Positions 8,876 to 17,364 are shown, counted from the first letter of the stretch. The stretch is 64,000 nt of DNA from Parasphingorhabdus cellanae (GCF_017498565.1 NZ_CP071794.1:1302001-1366000), one strand, 5' to 3'. Numbers and translations: made by a program. Notes: generated by a model not told the origin, from the letters alone.

Positions 8876-11067
8876 GCCCCGATGCCCATTTGTTTTTTGT
8901 AGAGCATGGCATAACGCCCATCGGCTTTGATAAGTTCGTCATGCGTGCCAATTTCCGTAATTTCACTAGCCTCAACGGTCACGATGCGATTGCATTGGCG
9001 CACAGCGGATAGCCGGTGGGCAATAATCATGGTCGTACGGCCTTGCGCGATCTTGCTCAAATTATTCTGGATAATCTCTTCGCTCTCCGCATCCAGCGCA
9101 CTGGTAGCTTCATCAAGGATCAGGACACGCGGATCACCAATCAGAGCTCTGGCTATGGCTAACCTTTGACGCTGACCTCCGGACAGATTGCCACCACGTT
9201 CTTCAATGATCGTGTCATAGCCATGGGGAAGTTCCAATATGAACTCGTGCGCTCCGGCTAGCGTTGCCGCAGCGATCACCGCTTCCATTGGCCGCGTTGG
9301 ATCAGCCAATGAGATATTTTCACGGACCGTCCGATTGAACAAGATGTTCTCTTGCAGCACGACGCCGATTTGTCGGCGGAGCCAGGCCGGATCGACCAGC
9401 GCCAGATCAACGCCATCGATCAGCACCCTGCCTTGCTCAGGCACATAAAGCCGCTGCACCAATTTGGTCAGTGTTGATTTGCCAGAACCGGAAGGCCCAA
9501 CAATGCCGATCATCTCGCCTGCTTTCACTTCCAGGCTGACGCCGCGCAAAGCTTCAGCTGCATCGGGACGATAGCGGAAGCGCACCTTATCAAATTCTAT
9601 ACGGCCACTGATCGGCGGCAAGCTGGCGCGGCCCGGATTATATTCTGGCTCTGCCGGAGAGTTGAGCACATCGCCCAGCCGGTCGACAGAGATGCGCACT
9701 TGCTGAAAATCCTGCCATAGTTGGGACAATCGCAAAATCGGCTGCGCAACGCGCCCAGCCAGCATATTGAACGCGACGAGAGAACCGACGGTGAATGTAC
9801 CGGCTATCACTGCTTTTGCACCAAAATAGAGAATTGCCACGGTGGTAAGCTTCGATACGATCTGGATAAGATGACTGCCCCAATTTGACAGCACGGCGAC
9901 CTTGAAACCGGTCTGCGTATAGCCAGAGAAAAGTTTTTCCCATTTGTCGCGCATCTGCGGCTCCACCGCCATGGATTTAAGCGTGCCAATGCCAGTAACC
10001 GTTTCCACCAGAAAGGCCTGGTTTTCTGCTCCCTGGCGAAACTTTTCGTCAAGCCGCGCCCGCAGCGGCGGGGTGATGAACAAGGAGATCGCAATGTAGA
10101 TCGGAATGGTCAGCGCCACGATTAGCGTCAGCAGCGGCGAATAGATATACATGACCACAAAAAAGACGATGGTGAAGAACAGATCGATAACCACAGTCAC
10201 GGCATTGCTGGTGAGAAACTGGCGGATATTTTCCAGTTCGCGGACGCGAGCGACACTGTCGCCCACGCGCCGTGCTTCGAAATAGCTAACCGGCAAATTG
10301 ACCAGATGCCGGAACATGTTGGTCGACAGTTCAGCATCGACACGGTTAGTCGTGTGGGCGAACAGCCAGTTTCGCAGCGCCGACAGAAATGTCTCCCAGG
10401 TCAGCACAACAGCCAAGCCAAAGGCCAGCACCTCCAAGGTTGTGAGCGACTGGTGCACCAGCACTTTATCAATCACCAATTGAAAGAAAATCGGTGAGGC
10501 AAGTCCCATGAGTTGCAGAAAGAAGCTGCCGATCAGCACATCGCGCAAGGCGCGGCGATATTTCACCAGCGCCGGGATGAACCAGCTTATGTCAAAGGGC
10601 CGTTTATCGCCAGTAACTTTTTCGCGCGAGGTTAGCAGCAACAAACGCCCGGCAAAAACTTCGTCCATTTGCTCTACTGACAAGACTTCTGGTCGCTCGG
10701 CATCGCCGCGCTGGATCAAATAGCGGGGCGCTAGACTCTCTTCTTCGATCTTCAGCAAGATAAACGCGCCGCCATCTTGGGTTCGCAAGATCGCTGGCAG
10801 CGGTATCTTGCTCAGCTCTTCTCGCTTTGCATCGCGCAGCCTTGATATCAGCCCGAGTTTTTTGGCAATGCGCGACAGATGTTCCAGCGTATAAGGCTCA
10901 TCGCCCTGCCCGCGGTCATGATGGATCTGATTAGGGTCTGCGGGAACGCCGAGAAATTTGGCAAGCAACACAAAGCAAGCCAACGCCGGGTCAAGCGGCG
11001 CCGAACTGGTCAACGCAGCCTGATCGACATCTGCACTGGTGTTTTGATCGTCTGCCCCCTCGGACAT
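8872..11067 (-). CDS. Type I secretion ABC exporter with C39-like (inactive) domain
   Basis: This inner-membrane ATPase powers RTX export. In order it carries an N-terminal C39-like domain, a six-helix ABC membrane domain and a nucleotide-binding domain with Walker A (GPSGSGKST), signature (LSGGQRQR) and Walker B plus D-loop (VLILDEATSALD). In the C39 region the usual DCG catalytic Cys position is Pro (DPALACFVLLAKFLG), so the domain should bind rather than cleave substrate, as in HlyB/LapB-type exporters. The ATG at 11067 follows GGGGCG and is preferred. An in-frame ATG at 11115 would add 16 residues but lacks a clear ribosome site. Confidence 0.93.
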   Translation of the reverse strand: MSEGADDQNTSADVDQAALTSSAPLDPALACFVLLAKFLGVPADPNQIHHDRGQGDEPYTLEHLSRIAKKLGLISRLRDAKREELSKIPLPAILRTQDGGAFILLKIEEESLAPRYLIQRGDAERPEVLSVEQMDEVFAGRLLLLTSREKVTGDKRPFDISWFIPALVKYRRALRDVLIGSFFLQLMGLASPIFFQLVIDKVLVHQSLTTLEVLAFGLAVVLTWETFLSALRNWLFAHTTNRVDAELSTNMFRHLVNLPVSYFEARRVGDSVARVRELENIRQFLTSNAVTVVIDLFFTIVFFVVMYIYSPLLTLIVALTIPIYIAISLFITPPLRARLDEKFRQGAENQAFLVETVTGIGTLKSMAVEPQMRDKWEKLFSGYTQTGFKVAVLSNWGSHLIQIVSKLTTVAILYFGAKAVIAGTFTVGSLVAFNMLAGRVAQPILRLSQLWQDFQQVRISVDRLGDVLNSPAEPEYNPGRASLPPISGRIEFDKVRFRYRPDAAEALRGVSLEVKAGEMIGIVGPSGSGKSTLTKLVQRLYVPEQGRVLIDGVDLALVDPAWLRRQIGVVLQENILFNRTVRENISLADPTRPMEAVIAAATLAGAHEFILELPHGYDTIIEERGGNLSGGQRQRLAIARALIGDPRVLILDEATSALDAESEEIIQNNLSKIAQGRTTMIIAHRLSAVRQCNRIVTVEASEITEIGTHDELIKADGRYAMLYKKQMGIGA

Positions 11068-11180
11068 GATTTTACGCGCCCCTGCTGTACTCAGGCAATA
11101 AGGTGTAACAATCATTTTCTAGATTTGCCAACTAATCTGATAACCGATGGTCAACTACTTTGATTTACTTGACTTCTTTT

Positions 11181-11216
11181 GATGTAAGGACACCGTTACA
11201 TCCATTTTGGATGTAA
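11181..11216. promoter_or_regulatory. Palindromic operator candidate upstream of the T1SS exporter
   Basis: A perfect palindrome with arms TTACATCCA / TGGATGTAA and a 3-base spacer spans 11196-11216. A further half-site, GATGTAA, at 11181-11187 faces the TTACATC arm. It lies about 130 bases upstream of the preferred exporter start. A related element occurs upstream of the RTX unit at 7358-7378, which suggests one regulator for both units. The regulator is not identified. Confidence 0.5.
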
Positions 11217-11348
11217 TTTGAGCATTATCGGTACCTGGTGGGATCGAAAGTCACTCTACAGTGGGCGGCTCGCGGAATATTCAGCCTAGGGTCTAAGTAA
11301 GACTGGAAAGTCAGCTTTTCTATTGTCTGTTGGACGCGACTATCCCAT

Positions 11349-11548
11349 ACACCTCGGTGATGCCCACACGCAGGGCATTGGGGATTAGTAACCCCGATAC
11401 AGACGGTAGATGCTGACCGTAACAGCGTCGCACTCTTTGATCTTATGGTCGGGGAGCCTGTGGCGTATGTCCAGGGCTCTCGGGTCTAAAGGCCATAGGA
11501 CCGATCTGTATCGGTATACTAACTCCCCGATCACCAAGGATCAGGTGT
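11349..11548 (+). ncRNA. Large structured RNA / leader candidate, class unknown
   Basis: Nested complementary segments can be read directly. ACACCT (11349-11354) pairs with AGGTGT (11543-11548). GGTGAT (11356-11361) pairs with ATCACC (11530-11535). A hairpin forms from TGCCC/GGGCA (11361-11377). GGGGATTAGT (11380-11389) pairs with ACTAACTCCCC (11518-11528) with one bulge. CCGATACAGA (11394-11403) pairs perfectly with TCTGTATCGG (11505-11514). TCTTATGGTC (11441-11450) pairs with GGCCATAGGA (11491-11500) with two G-U pairs. GAGCCTG (11454-11460) pairs with CAGGGCTC (11472-11479). The result is a three-way junction with a long arm. I do not recognise a known Rfam class. The strand is inferred from the downstream gene. 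Confidence 0.6.
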
Positions 11549-11597
11549 GAAGTCGAAAGCGGGGGCGTACCGCAGACGACTTCCGGGGAGACCGGAA
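11549..11597 (+). promoter_or_regulatory. Mutually exclusive hairpins over the DUF5818 ribosome-binding site
   Basis: GAAGTCG (11549-11555) pairs with CGACTTC (11577-11583), enclosing GCGG/CCGC. TTCCGG (11581-11586) can instead pair with CCGGAA (11592-11597), placing GGAGA in its loop immediately before the ATG at 11598. Both hairpins need bases 11581-11583, so they compete. This is the layout expected of a translational switch below the structured element at 11349-11548. Confidence 0.45.
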
Positions 11598-11888
11598 ATG
11601 CCAAGAGGAACAATACATAGAGAAACCGGCATATTACGCCGGGCGCCGTTGGGCTATGCGCTGGAAATGAACGGCGGCAGCAGCTGGATGCTTGATATAA
11701 ACGGCAGTATGCGAACGTTGATTGGAAAACGCCTTACCGTTGAAGGCAAGCGGATGGGGTTTGATCTGATCTATGTGGATCACATCTGGGTTGATGGAAA
11801 GCTATGGAAGCTTAGTATTTGGAAAAGGGTTGTGCTTTGGCTATTCTCGTCGACCATGATTTTGGGAATTGTTCTTTCCCTCATTTGA
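11598..11888 (+). CDS. DUF5818 domain-containing protein
   Basis: The product is 96 residues from the ATG at 11598 (MPRGTIHRETG). The segment up to about residue 60 (GYALEMNGGSSWMLDIN, IGKRLTVEGKRMGFDLIYVDHIW) matches the small beta-rich DUF5818 proteins of sphingomonads, whose role is unknown. Unlike many relatives it ends in a hydrophobic membrane segment (VVLWLFSSTMILGIVLSLI). A GTG at 11547 in the same frame would add 17 basic residues, but that stretch forms RNA hairpins and is probably leader. The gene sits directly below the structured RNA candidate. Confidence 0.75.
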   Translation: MPRGTIHRETGILRRAPLGYALEMNGGSSWMLDINGSMRTLIGKRLTVEGKRMGFDLIYVDHIWVDGKLWKLSIWKRVVLWLFSSTMILGIVLSLI

Positions 11889-12175
11889 ATGTTGGTAACA
11901 GCCAGGTCTTGTCAAATATCTTCAGTATATCCCGCCAGCCCATAGCTGCTTCATTGGGCAAGGTTTAAGGATCAGCCTTCTTTTCGGATATGGGATATCA
12001 TCAACAATTTCTGTGCACACGAGTAGCATTACAAAGCGCCAACTACCTTCGAAACACACGCCTTACAGGCGCCTTACCACGCTAAGTCATTGGGGTTGCG
12101 TGGAGCGTGATGGAGAGAAGGCGACAGTTTGGCGTGATCCAAGGGCGCTCACGCCGATATGCTATAACCACCTCT
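11889..12175. other. Intergenic region before the recombinase
   Basis: I see no convincing gene here. The stretch could contain an attachment site for the adjacent tyrosine recombinase, but I find no matching direct repeat in the window. Confidence 0.3.
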
Positions 12176-12697
12176 ATGAAATACCAATATAAACGCGTGC
12201 CTCTCAACCTGGATCAAGTCCAGGCGCTCGAACAGGCGTGCCTGGAATTTGAGGACAAACTGCTTGCTTGGCTTTTGCTCGATACCGGCTTGCGCATCGG
12301 CGAGTGGCAGTCGCTCACCCCGCAAAATGTCAATTGGCAAGAACGCACGCTGACCATTTTTGGCAAAGGCACTGGCGGTCAATCCAAAAGGCGCACCGTG
12401 CCGGTGTCCAATCGATCCATGGCCTTGCTCGAAAAGCATTTTGCCATCCGCAATGATATGGATTGTTCCATTCGCTCGGCACAGCGGCGCGTAAAAATCA
12501 TAGCCAACCGCGCAAAAATTACGACGCCGGTATCGCCGCATGTGCTCCGGCATACATTTGCGATCCTCGCTTTGATGAAAGGCTTTTCATTACCCGCCCT
12601 GCAAAAAATATTGGGTCATGAAAATTTGGAAACGACCGCGATATATTTGAATATGCAGGACTCGCATGTGATCGACGAATATCGAACGAAGTGGTAA
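12176..12697 (+). CDS. Short tyrosine recombinase (catalytic domain only)
   Basis: From the ATG at 12176 the product is 173 residues. All tyrosine-recombinase residues are visible: R40 (GLRIGE), a Lys around 64-71 (FGKGTGGQSKRR), H122-x-x-R125 (HVLRHTF), H148 (LGHEN) and Y157 (TTAIYLN). The usual N-terminal core-binding (SAM-like) domain is absent, so the protein is about half the normal integrase length, although it looks intact rather than broken. It could be a stand-alone catalytic unit from an integrative element. It lies at the left part of the accessory island. Confidence 0.88.
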   Translation: MKYQYKRVPLNLDQVQALEQACLEFEDKLLAWLLLDTGLRIGEWQSLTPQNVNWQERTLTIFGKGTGGQSKRRTVPVSNRSMALLEKHFAIRNDMDCSIRSAQRRVKIIANRAKITTPVSPHVLRHTFAILALMKGFSLPALQKILGHENLETTAIYLNMQDSHVIDEYRTKW

Positions 12698-12821
12698 ATA
12701 AATTGCGCAGCTGAGTTATTTATACCACTCAATTCTAGAAAAACAGCAATCAACTATTTTAATCTACAATTGAAATCGGCAATTTTCTGTGTTTAGATCC
12801 TCGTAAAGGGGGCAATATAAG

Positions 12822-14402
12822 TTGGGGGCGACTACAGATGATATGCGCGCAAGCGATCACTTTCGTGCGTTTGTAAGCTACAGCCATGCAGATGCGCGTT
12901 TTGCGCACAAGCTGCACCGCAAGATGGAAACCTATCGGCTACCTTCCCAGTTCCGAAAGGGGTCGACTAGCGTTGAAACGGGATTGACCGATGGGCGCCT
13001 CGGTAAAATTTTCCGGGACCGTGAAGATTTACCCGCATCTCAAGATCTTTCTCAAGCCGTAAAAGAAGCACTTTCCTCTTCCCAAGCCCTAATTGTATTA
13101 TGTTCGCCCGATGCCAAATCGTCTCCCTGGGTATCGCAAGAGATTGACTTGTTCCGGTCTTTACATCCCGATCGACCTATTCTTGCAGCACTGATTAGAG
13201 GAGAGCCTGAAGAGTCTTTTCCAGAGCCACTCTTGCAAGGCCGAGAACCATTGGCAGCTGATCTCCGAAAAGAGGGAGACGGTTGGAAGCTAGGTTTTCT
13301 AAAAATCGTCGCTGGCATTGCGGGAGTATCCCTGGACTCTCTTGTTCAACGCGATGCACAGAGGCGTTTAAACCGCGTGATGGTCGTCACGGGTGGTGTG
13401 CTGGTTGGTCTGCTAGCCATGGTCGGGATGACAATGTTAGCAATCCAATCGCGCAACGAAGCGCAACTCGAACGAGCCAAGGCTGAAGGGCTTGTCGAAT
13501 ATATGCTCACTGACTTGAGAAACCAACTCAAGGGTGTTGGACGTTTGGATGTCATGTCCAACGTTAATGAGCAAGCAATGAGCTATTATGAAGGGCAGGA
13601 TAATCTGAGCGACCTAACCGCCGACAGCTTGGAACGGCGAGCGAGAATACTGCACGCCATGGGTGAGGATGACACTAATCGCGGCGATATGGATAGAGCC
13701 ATCACAAAGTTTGTTGAAGCTCGACGCGTGACTGCGAATTTATTGCAACGAAATCCCAAAAAACCGGAACGTATTTTTGCTCACGGACAAAGCGAATATT
13801 GGTTAGGTTATATACATTATCGCCAAAAGAAATGGCCGGCAGCAGAAGAACGATGGACCAGCTATCAAGCATTAGCCTCCGAACTGACAGCAATCTCAAA
13901 AACCAACTCTAAGTGGCAAAAAGAAGAGTCTTATGCGCTCGGCAATCTATGCACTTTAAGTGTCGTTCGAAACGATAAAAACTTAGACAATGACAAATAC
14001 TGTGAACCGGCCTTAGACATTATGGTACTATTGCGGGATGAACTGCCTGATGACCGCCAACTACAACGCGATGTCGCAAACAGGCATAGTTGGTTGAGCA
14101 AATTCTATGATAAAAGAGGCGAAACCGAAAAAGCTTTAGCCCAATTGCAAATAAGCGAAGATCTATTGCTTGATCTTGTCGGGCAAGATTTGCGAGATAT
14201 GGAGAGCGTTCACCTACTTATGGGTGTACGAATGGTTTATGCTGAACTTCTATTAACAGCACGTCGTCCCCAAGAAGCAATCCAAAAAAACCGCCAATCC
14301 CTGCAACTAGCCGAACAGATGGTGAAGCGCGACATTCGCAACCAGAAATGGCGTGATTGGCAGAAACGCGCAATCGAGTTTGATAAAAGCCCAAGCAAAT
14401 AA
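12822..14402 (+). CDS. TIR-domain protein with transmembrane segment and TPR-like helical C-terminus
   Basis: The 526-residue product starts at TTG 12822, nine bases after AAGGGGG. An ATG at 12843 is an alternative. Residues 13-145 form a TIR domain (FRAFVSYSHADARFAHKLHRKM, then SPWVSQEI), and Glu107 occupies the W-x3-E position of the NADase glutamate in TIR enzymes. A membrane segment lies at about 185-208. The remaining 300 residues are helical with TPR-like character (GRGDMDRAITKF, RPQEAIQKNRQSL regions). This places a cytoplasmic TIR on the membrane with a sensor-like helical part. It is the first gene of a tight operon with the next two. A defence or NAD-consuming role is inferred from family knowledge. 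Confidence 0.88.
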   Translation: MGATTDDMRASDHFRAFVSYSHADARFAHKLHRKMETYRLPSQFRKGSTSVETGLTDGRLGKIFRDREDLPASQDLSQAVKEALSSSQALIVLCSPDAKSSPWVSQEIDLFRSLHPDRPILAALIRGEPEESFPEPLLQGREPLAADLRKEGDGWKLGFLKIVAGIAGVSLDSLVQRDAQRRLNRVMVVTGGVLVGLLAMVGMTMLAIQSRNEAQLERAKAEGLVEYMLTDLRNQLKGVGRLDVMSNVNEQAMSYYEGQDNLSDLTADSLERRARILHAMGEDDTNRGDMDRAITKFVEARRVTANLLQRNPKKPERIFAHGQSEYWLGYIHYRQKKWPAAEERWTSYQALASELTAISKTNSKWQKEESYALGNLCTLSVVRNDKNLDNDKYCEPALDIMVLLRDELPDDRQLQRDVANRHSWLSKFYDKRGETEKALAQLQISEDLLLDLVGQDLRDMESVHLLMGVRMVYAELLLTARRPQEAIQKNRQSLQLAEQMVKRDIRNQKWRDWQKRAIEFDKSPSK

Positions 14403-14413
14403 AGGGGATTAAT

Positions 14414-15136
14414 ATGACCGCCGAAACCAATGACGAAAACGCAGCTTTAGTAGGCCCGTACCAAGGAAGCATGTCTCACAATGCCTATGATACACCAAAA
14501 CGGATAGCCTTTTTTGAGATCACGCTAGCTATCGAAAACCGAAAACTCTCACCCAAGATCATCCAAACTGGATGCGTAGATATAGAAGATGGGAAAAGCT
14601 TTAAGTCTTATGTCAAAAAGGCCATGACAACGGGCCTTTTCCCAAATTCTAACAATCAACCAACACAGCAAACTGGTCGAGGCCGGCCCGGGAATCCAAA
14701 CGGGTTTTCGTTAAATTGCAAAACACTGGATTATATCATCATCAAATTGTCGGAAGCAGATTTTGATAACTGGCGCTTCCCCAAAACACTGCCTCCCTTT
14801 TCTTCTGGAGATGAGAAATTCCAAAAAGCAGAAGGAAGAAAAGGGTTTCCGCCGATGTGCGCCATAATGGCTGAAGCTAGGCTTTTACAAATGGTTGGGT
14901 CCAAATTGAAAATAGCCCACCCAACTTCGCAGAATCCCGCAACGTGCGACAGCAAATGGGCGTATTTTGTTTTTGATGGTGAATTGGCGCACAAATACGA
15001 ACCAAAATTCGCTGTTCGATACAATATCCATTTGGAACTCATAGATCCAATTACCGGGAACGGTGTACCGCTCATAATTGATCCCGATGTTGGCTTTCCT
15101 GATGGAACAGAACCATTGGTACCTCCACTAGCATAA
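14414..15136 (+). CDS. Unknown protein between TIR and TPR-SLOG genes
   Basis: The 240-residue product has a good ribosome site (AAAGGGG) and lies 11 bases after the TIR gene. It has no signal peptide, membrane segment or family motif I recognise. A low-complexity Asn/Gln/Gly/Pro stretch lies near residues 76-95 (NNQPTQQTGRGRPGNPNG), and beta-rich segments follow near the C-terminus (FAVRYNIHLELIDPITGNGVP). The next gene starts one base after its stop, so it is very likely a fixed component of this operon, perhaps an adaptor or second effector. Confidence 0.75.
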   Translation: MTAETNDENAALVGPYQGSMSHNAYDTPKRIAFFEITLAIENRKLSPKIIQTGCVDIEDGKSFKSYVKKAMTTGLFPNSNNQPTQQTGRGRPGNPNGFSLNCKTLDYIIIKLSEADFDNWRFPKTLPPFSSGDEKFQKAEGRKGFPPMCAIMAEARLLQMVGSKLKIAHPTSQNPATCDSKWAYFVFDGELAHKYEPKFAVRYNIHLELIDPITGNGVPLIIDPDVGFPDGTEPLVPPLA

Positions 15137-15137
15137 T

Positions 15138-16634
15138 ATGACCACGCTATTGCAAATCCTGTCCATTGCCCGTTCTGGTAATCCAACGCGCGCATGGAGC
15201 CTTTTCCATGCCGCCGGATGGGATGAGCGAATTGATGAGCCTAAAGCACTTACATTAAAGGGACGATTGCTCAAAGATCGGGCCAAAGCAACGTCTGGAA
15301 CTGAGTGTAAGAGGTATTATGGCAAGGCAGCGCAAGCCTATATGCTTGCTGCAGAAATAGAAGGTGACAATAGCTATCCGTTGATCAATGCAGCCACTCT
15401 CGCGCTCCTAGGCGGCAACGCTGGACGGTCGATCGAGCTCGCGAAAGAAACCTTGTCACTTATTGATAGAGATCCGACACAAGGTGAGAATGCTTATTGG
15501 AGGGCTGCTACACGTTCAGAAGCTTTGTTGTTGCTGGGCAACGATTCAGCAGCTCGTAGAACGCTTACTGAAGCTATCGCAAAGCTTCCGCTGGCATGGG
15601 AAGATCACGCTGCAACCATCGGTCAATTTGAATTGATTCTTTCTGAACAAGGAAAGGATGGTTCTTGGCTTGACCGACATCGCCCACCTGCCAGTCTATA
15701 TTTCAGTGGGATGATAGGGCTAGATGAGAATAATCCAAAAACCTTGAGCACCATCAAAGAGGTTATCGATAACAAGGCGCCCCGCTTTGGTTTTGGTGCA
15801 TTGGCTGCCGGCGCTGATATATTAATCGCCGAAGCGTTACTTAAATCAGGAGCTGAGCTACATGTTACGCTACCCTATTCGATTGATCGTTTTAGGGAAG
15901 TTTCGGTTACACCATTTGGGCGGCAATGGGTGCCGCGTTTTGATGCGCTCGTCGAGAGCGCCGTTAATGTCTATTCCCTGCCGGAAATGCCCAGCGCTGA
16001 GGAACGTTCTTTAGACGCTGCTGTTGAAATGGCCAATCTTGTAGCTATGGGACATTCTATTCGAAATGCTGGCTTGCTTAGAAGCACAGCGAACGCGCTG
16101 ACTATCGTGGATTTAGGTAAAAAACCTGGACGAAACTTTCCGTCTTGGCTCGCCTCTGACCGAGATTACACGGTGATCGAAGCTGATCGAAAACCAAATA
16201 TGGTAAGAGGATCGGGGAGCAATCCAATCGACAATACGTCCGATACCTTATGTGCAACACTGTTTTTGGGAAATGTGTGCAAAGAGATTGCTGATATACA
16301 ACAATCTCAACAAATTGAATTTACAAAAGTTGGGAGTGGATATTGCTTTGAATCCACTCAGATCTTACAAGTTTGTGCCATTGCTAAAAGCGTTGCTAAA
16401 AAGTTTGATGGCATTCGAGCAAGTTTAATGATCGATGTGATGGATCGAGATAACCCTTCACAGTTAGTTCTTGAGCAGGCGAAAGATATCGCGCTTGCTT
16501 CTAGCGGAGGATCGGTTTTAACAGACTACAAGTCTGCCATGGTCCTAACACTTTTGAGCAAGGAAAACTCCATTCAGGAAATTGGAGAATTGAAGACTGC
16601 ATATGGTGCAATTCCGATCTGGATCATCGCCTGA
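15138..16634 (+). CDS. TPR / SLOG-like / degenerate nucleotide-cyclase-like protein
   Basis: This is a 498-residue protein. Residues 1-170 are TPR-like helices. Residues 184-260 form a Rossmann-like block (FGFGALAAGADILIAEALL, GAELHVTLPYSIDRFREVSV) as in LOG/SLOG nucleotide-binding domains and in the TPR (TRAFs-binding) family. Residues 370-498 follow the outline of a class III nucleotide cyclase: ATLFLGNVCKEI stands where LFADVVGFS is expected, and the end GELKTAYGAIPIWII mirrors the usual GRLPLAKGYGEFPIYRL. The first metal Asp appears as Asn (LGNV), so catalysis is unlikely. It may sense or bind a nucleotide for the TIR protein. The domain reading of the last part is my inference. Confidence 0.75.
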   Translation: MTTLLQILSIARSGNPTRAWSLFHAAGWDERIDEPKALTLKGRLLKDRAKATSGTECKRYYGKAAQAYMLAAEIEGDNSYPLINAATLALLGGNAGRSIELAKETLSLIDRDPTQGENAYWRAATRSEALLLLGNDSAARRTLTEAIAKLPLAWEDHAATIGQFELILSEQGKDGSWLDRHRPPASLYFSGMIGLDENNPKTLSTIKEVIDNKAPRFGFGALAAGADILIAEALLKSGAELHVTLPYSIDRFREVSVTPFGRQWVPRFDALVESAVNVYSLPEMPSAEERSLDAAVEMANLVAMGHSIRNAGLLRSTANALTIVDLGKKPGRNFPSWLASDRDYTVIEADRKPNMVRGSGSNPIDNTSDTLCATLFLGNVCKEIADIQQSQQIEFTKVGSGYCFESTQILQVCAIAKSVAKKFDGIRASLMIDVMDRDNPSQLVLEQAKDIALASSGGSVLTDYKSAMVLTLLSKENSIQEIGELKTAYGAIPIWIIA

Positions 16635-16644
16635 CCGATCATTA

Positions 16645-17298
16645 CTATACTATCAAATTTTTTAGCATCGACCGTGATAAAATTTCCAATCTTTCTTCAT
16701 TCCGACGGATAATTCCTCGCCGCTCCAAGGCATTGATTGCACGAGAGCCAGTCTCTCGTGTCGTTTGAGCGGTTAAAGCTAAGGCTGCGATCACAGGAGG
16801 TGGCGAAATCTCGTTCCCTTCTCCGACTGTCTTCAACAACTCTGAATAGACCCGGCCAATTGCTGTCAGGGTTACTCGCGCAGCCATACGATCGAGAACA
16901 CTATGGAATTGATCACCAAGAATTTTTGATAGTCCAAGACCAAAATCGGGATTTTCTCGAAGCAGTTGTATCATATCCGCCGCTGATATTTGCAACACTA
17001 CCAATTTATGTTGGACGATTATGTCCGCTAGTGACTCGCGCGGCTCTGGAAATGCTCCAAATATTTCGCCCGGACCATACGCGTTTAACAGTCGAACCTG
17101 ACCGTCGACTCCGATCACTTGCATTTGAGCATGTCCGTCAAGCGCAAGCCATATATGCGATCCGAAGTCCCCTTGATGTATGAGCGTGTCTTTATGGCGA
17201 TATTCAACCAACGACATAGCCTCATTAAGCTTGGCCGCGGCTTCGCTTGAACATTGAAAAAACGAAGCAAGCGCAGAGAGTCGATCGTTGTAGTCCAT
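16645..17298 (-). CDS. Crp/Fnr-family transcriptional regulator
   Basis: The 217-residue product has an N-terminal cyclic-nucleotide-binding fold (LIHQGDFGSHIWLALDGHAQMQVIG, GEIFGAFPEPRESLADIIV) and a C-terminal Crp-type helix-turn-helix (LTAQTTRETGSRAINALERRGIIRR). No iron-sulphur Cys cluster is visible, so it is more Crp-like than Fnr-like. It is convergent with the TIR operon (10 bases between stops) and divergent from the peroxidase gene. A GTGA-N6-TCAC palindrome sits in that divergent region, so it probably controls itself and the peroxidase. Confidence 0.9.
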   Translation of the reverse strand: MDYNDRLSALASFFQCSSEAAAKLNEAMSLVEYRHKDTLIHQGDFGSHIWLALDGHAQMQVIGVDGQVRLLNAYGPGEIFGAFPEPRESLADIIVQHKLVVLQISAADMIQLLRENPDFGLGLSKILGDQFHSVLDRMAARVTLTAIGRVYSELLKTVGEGNEISPPPVIAALALTAQTTRETGSRAINALERRGIIRRNEERLEILSRSMLKNLIV

Positions 17299-17364
17299 AA
17301 AGCTCCGCCCCCATTAGTATTCAACACTAACAGGTATCTGGTTGTCATCAATAAATTCAAATGT

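Noticed and set aside
11349..11597. Cobalamin riboswitch
   Set aside because: The GGGGAGACCGG segment recalls a B12-box end, but the GCCACTG and other conserved B12 elements are missing.
11547..11597. GTG start at 11547 for the DUF5818 gene
   Set aside because: The extra 17 codons are unlike the family, form strong RNA hairpins, and MPRGT at 11598 is the usual opening.
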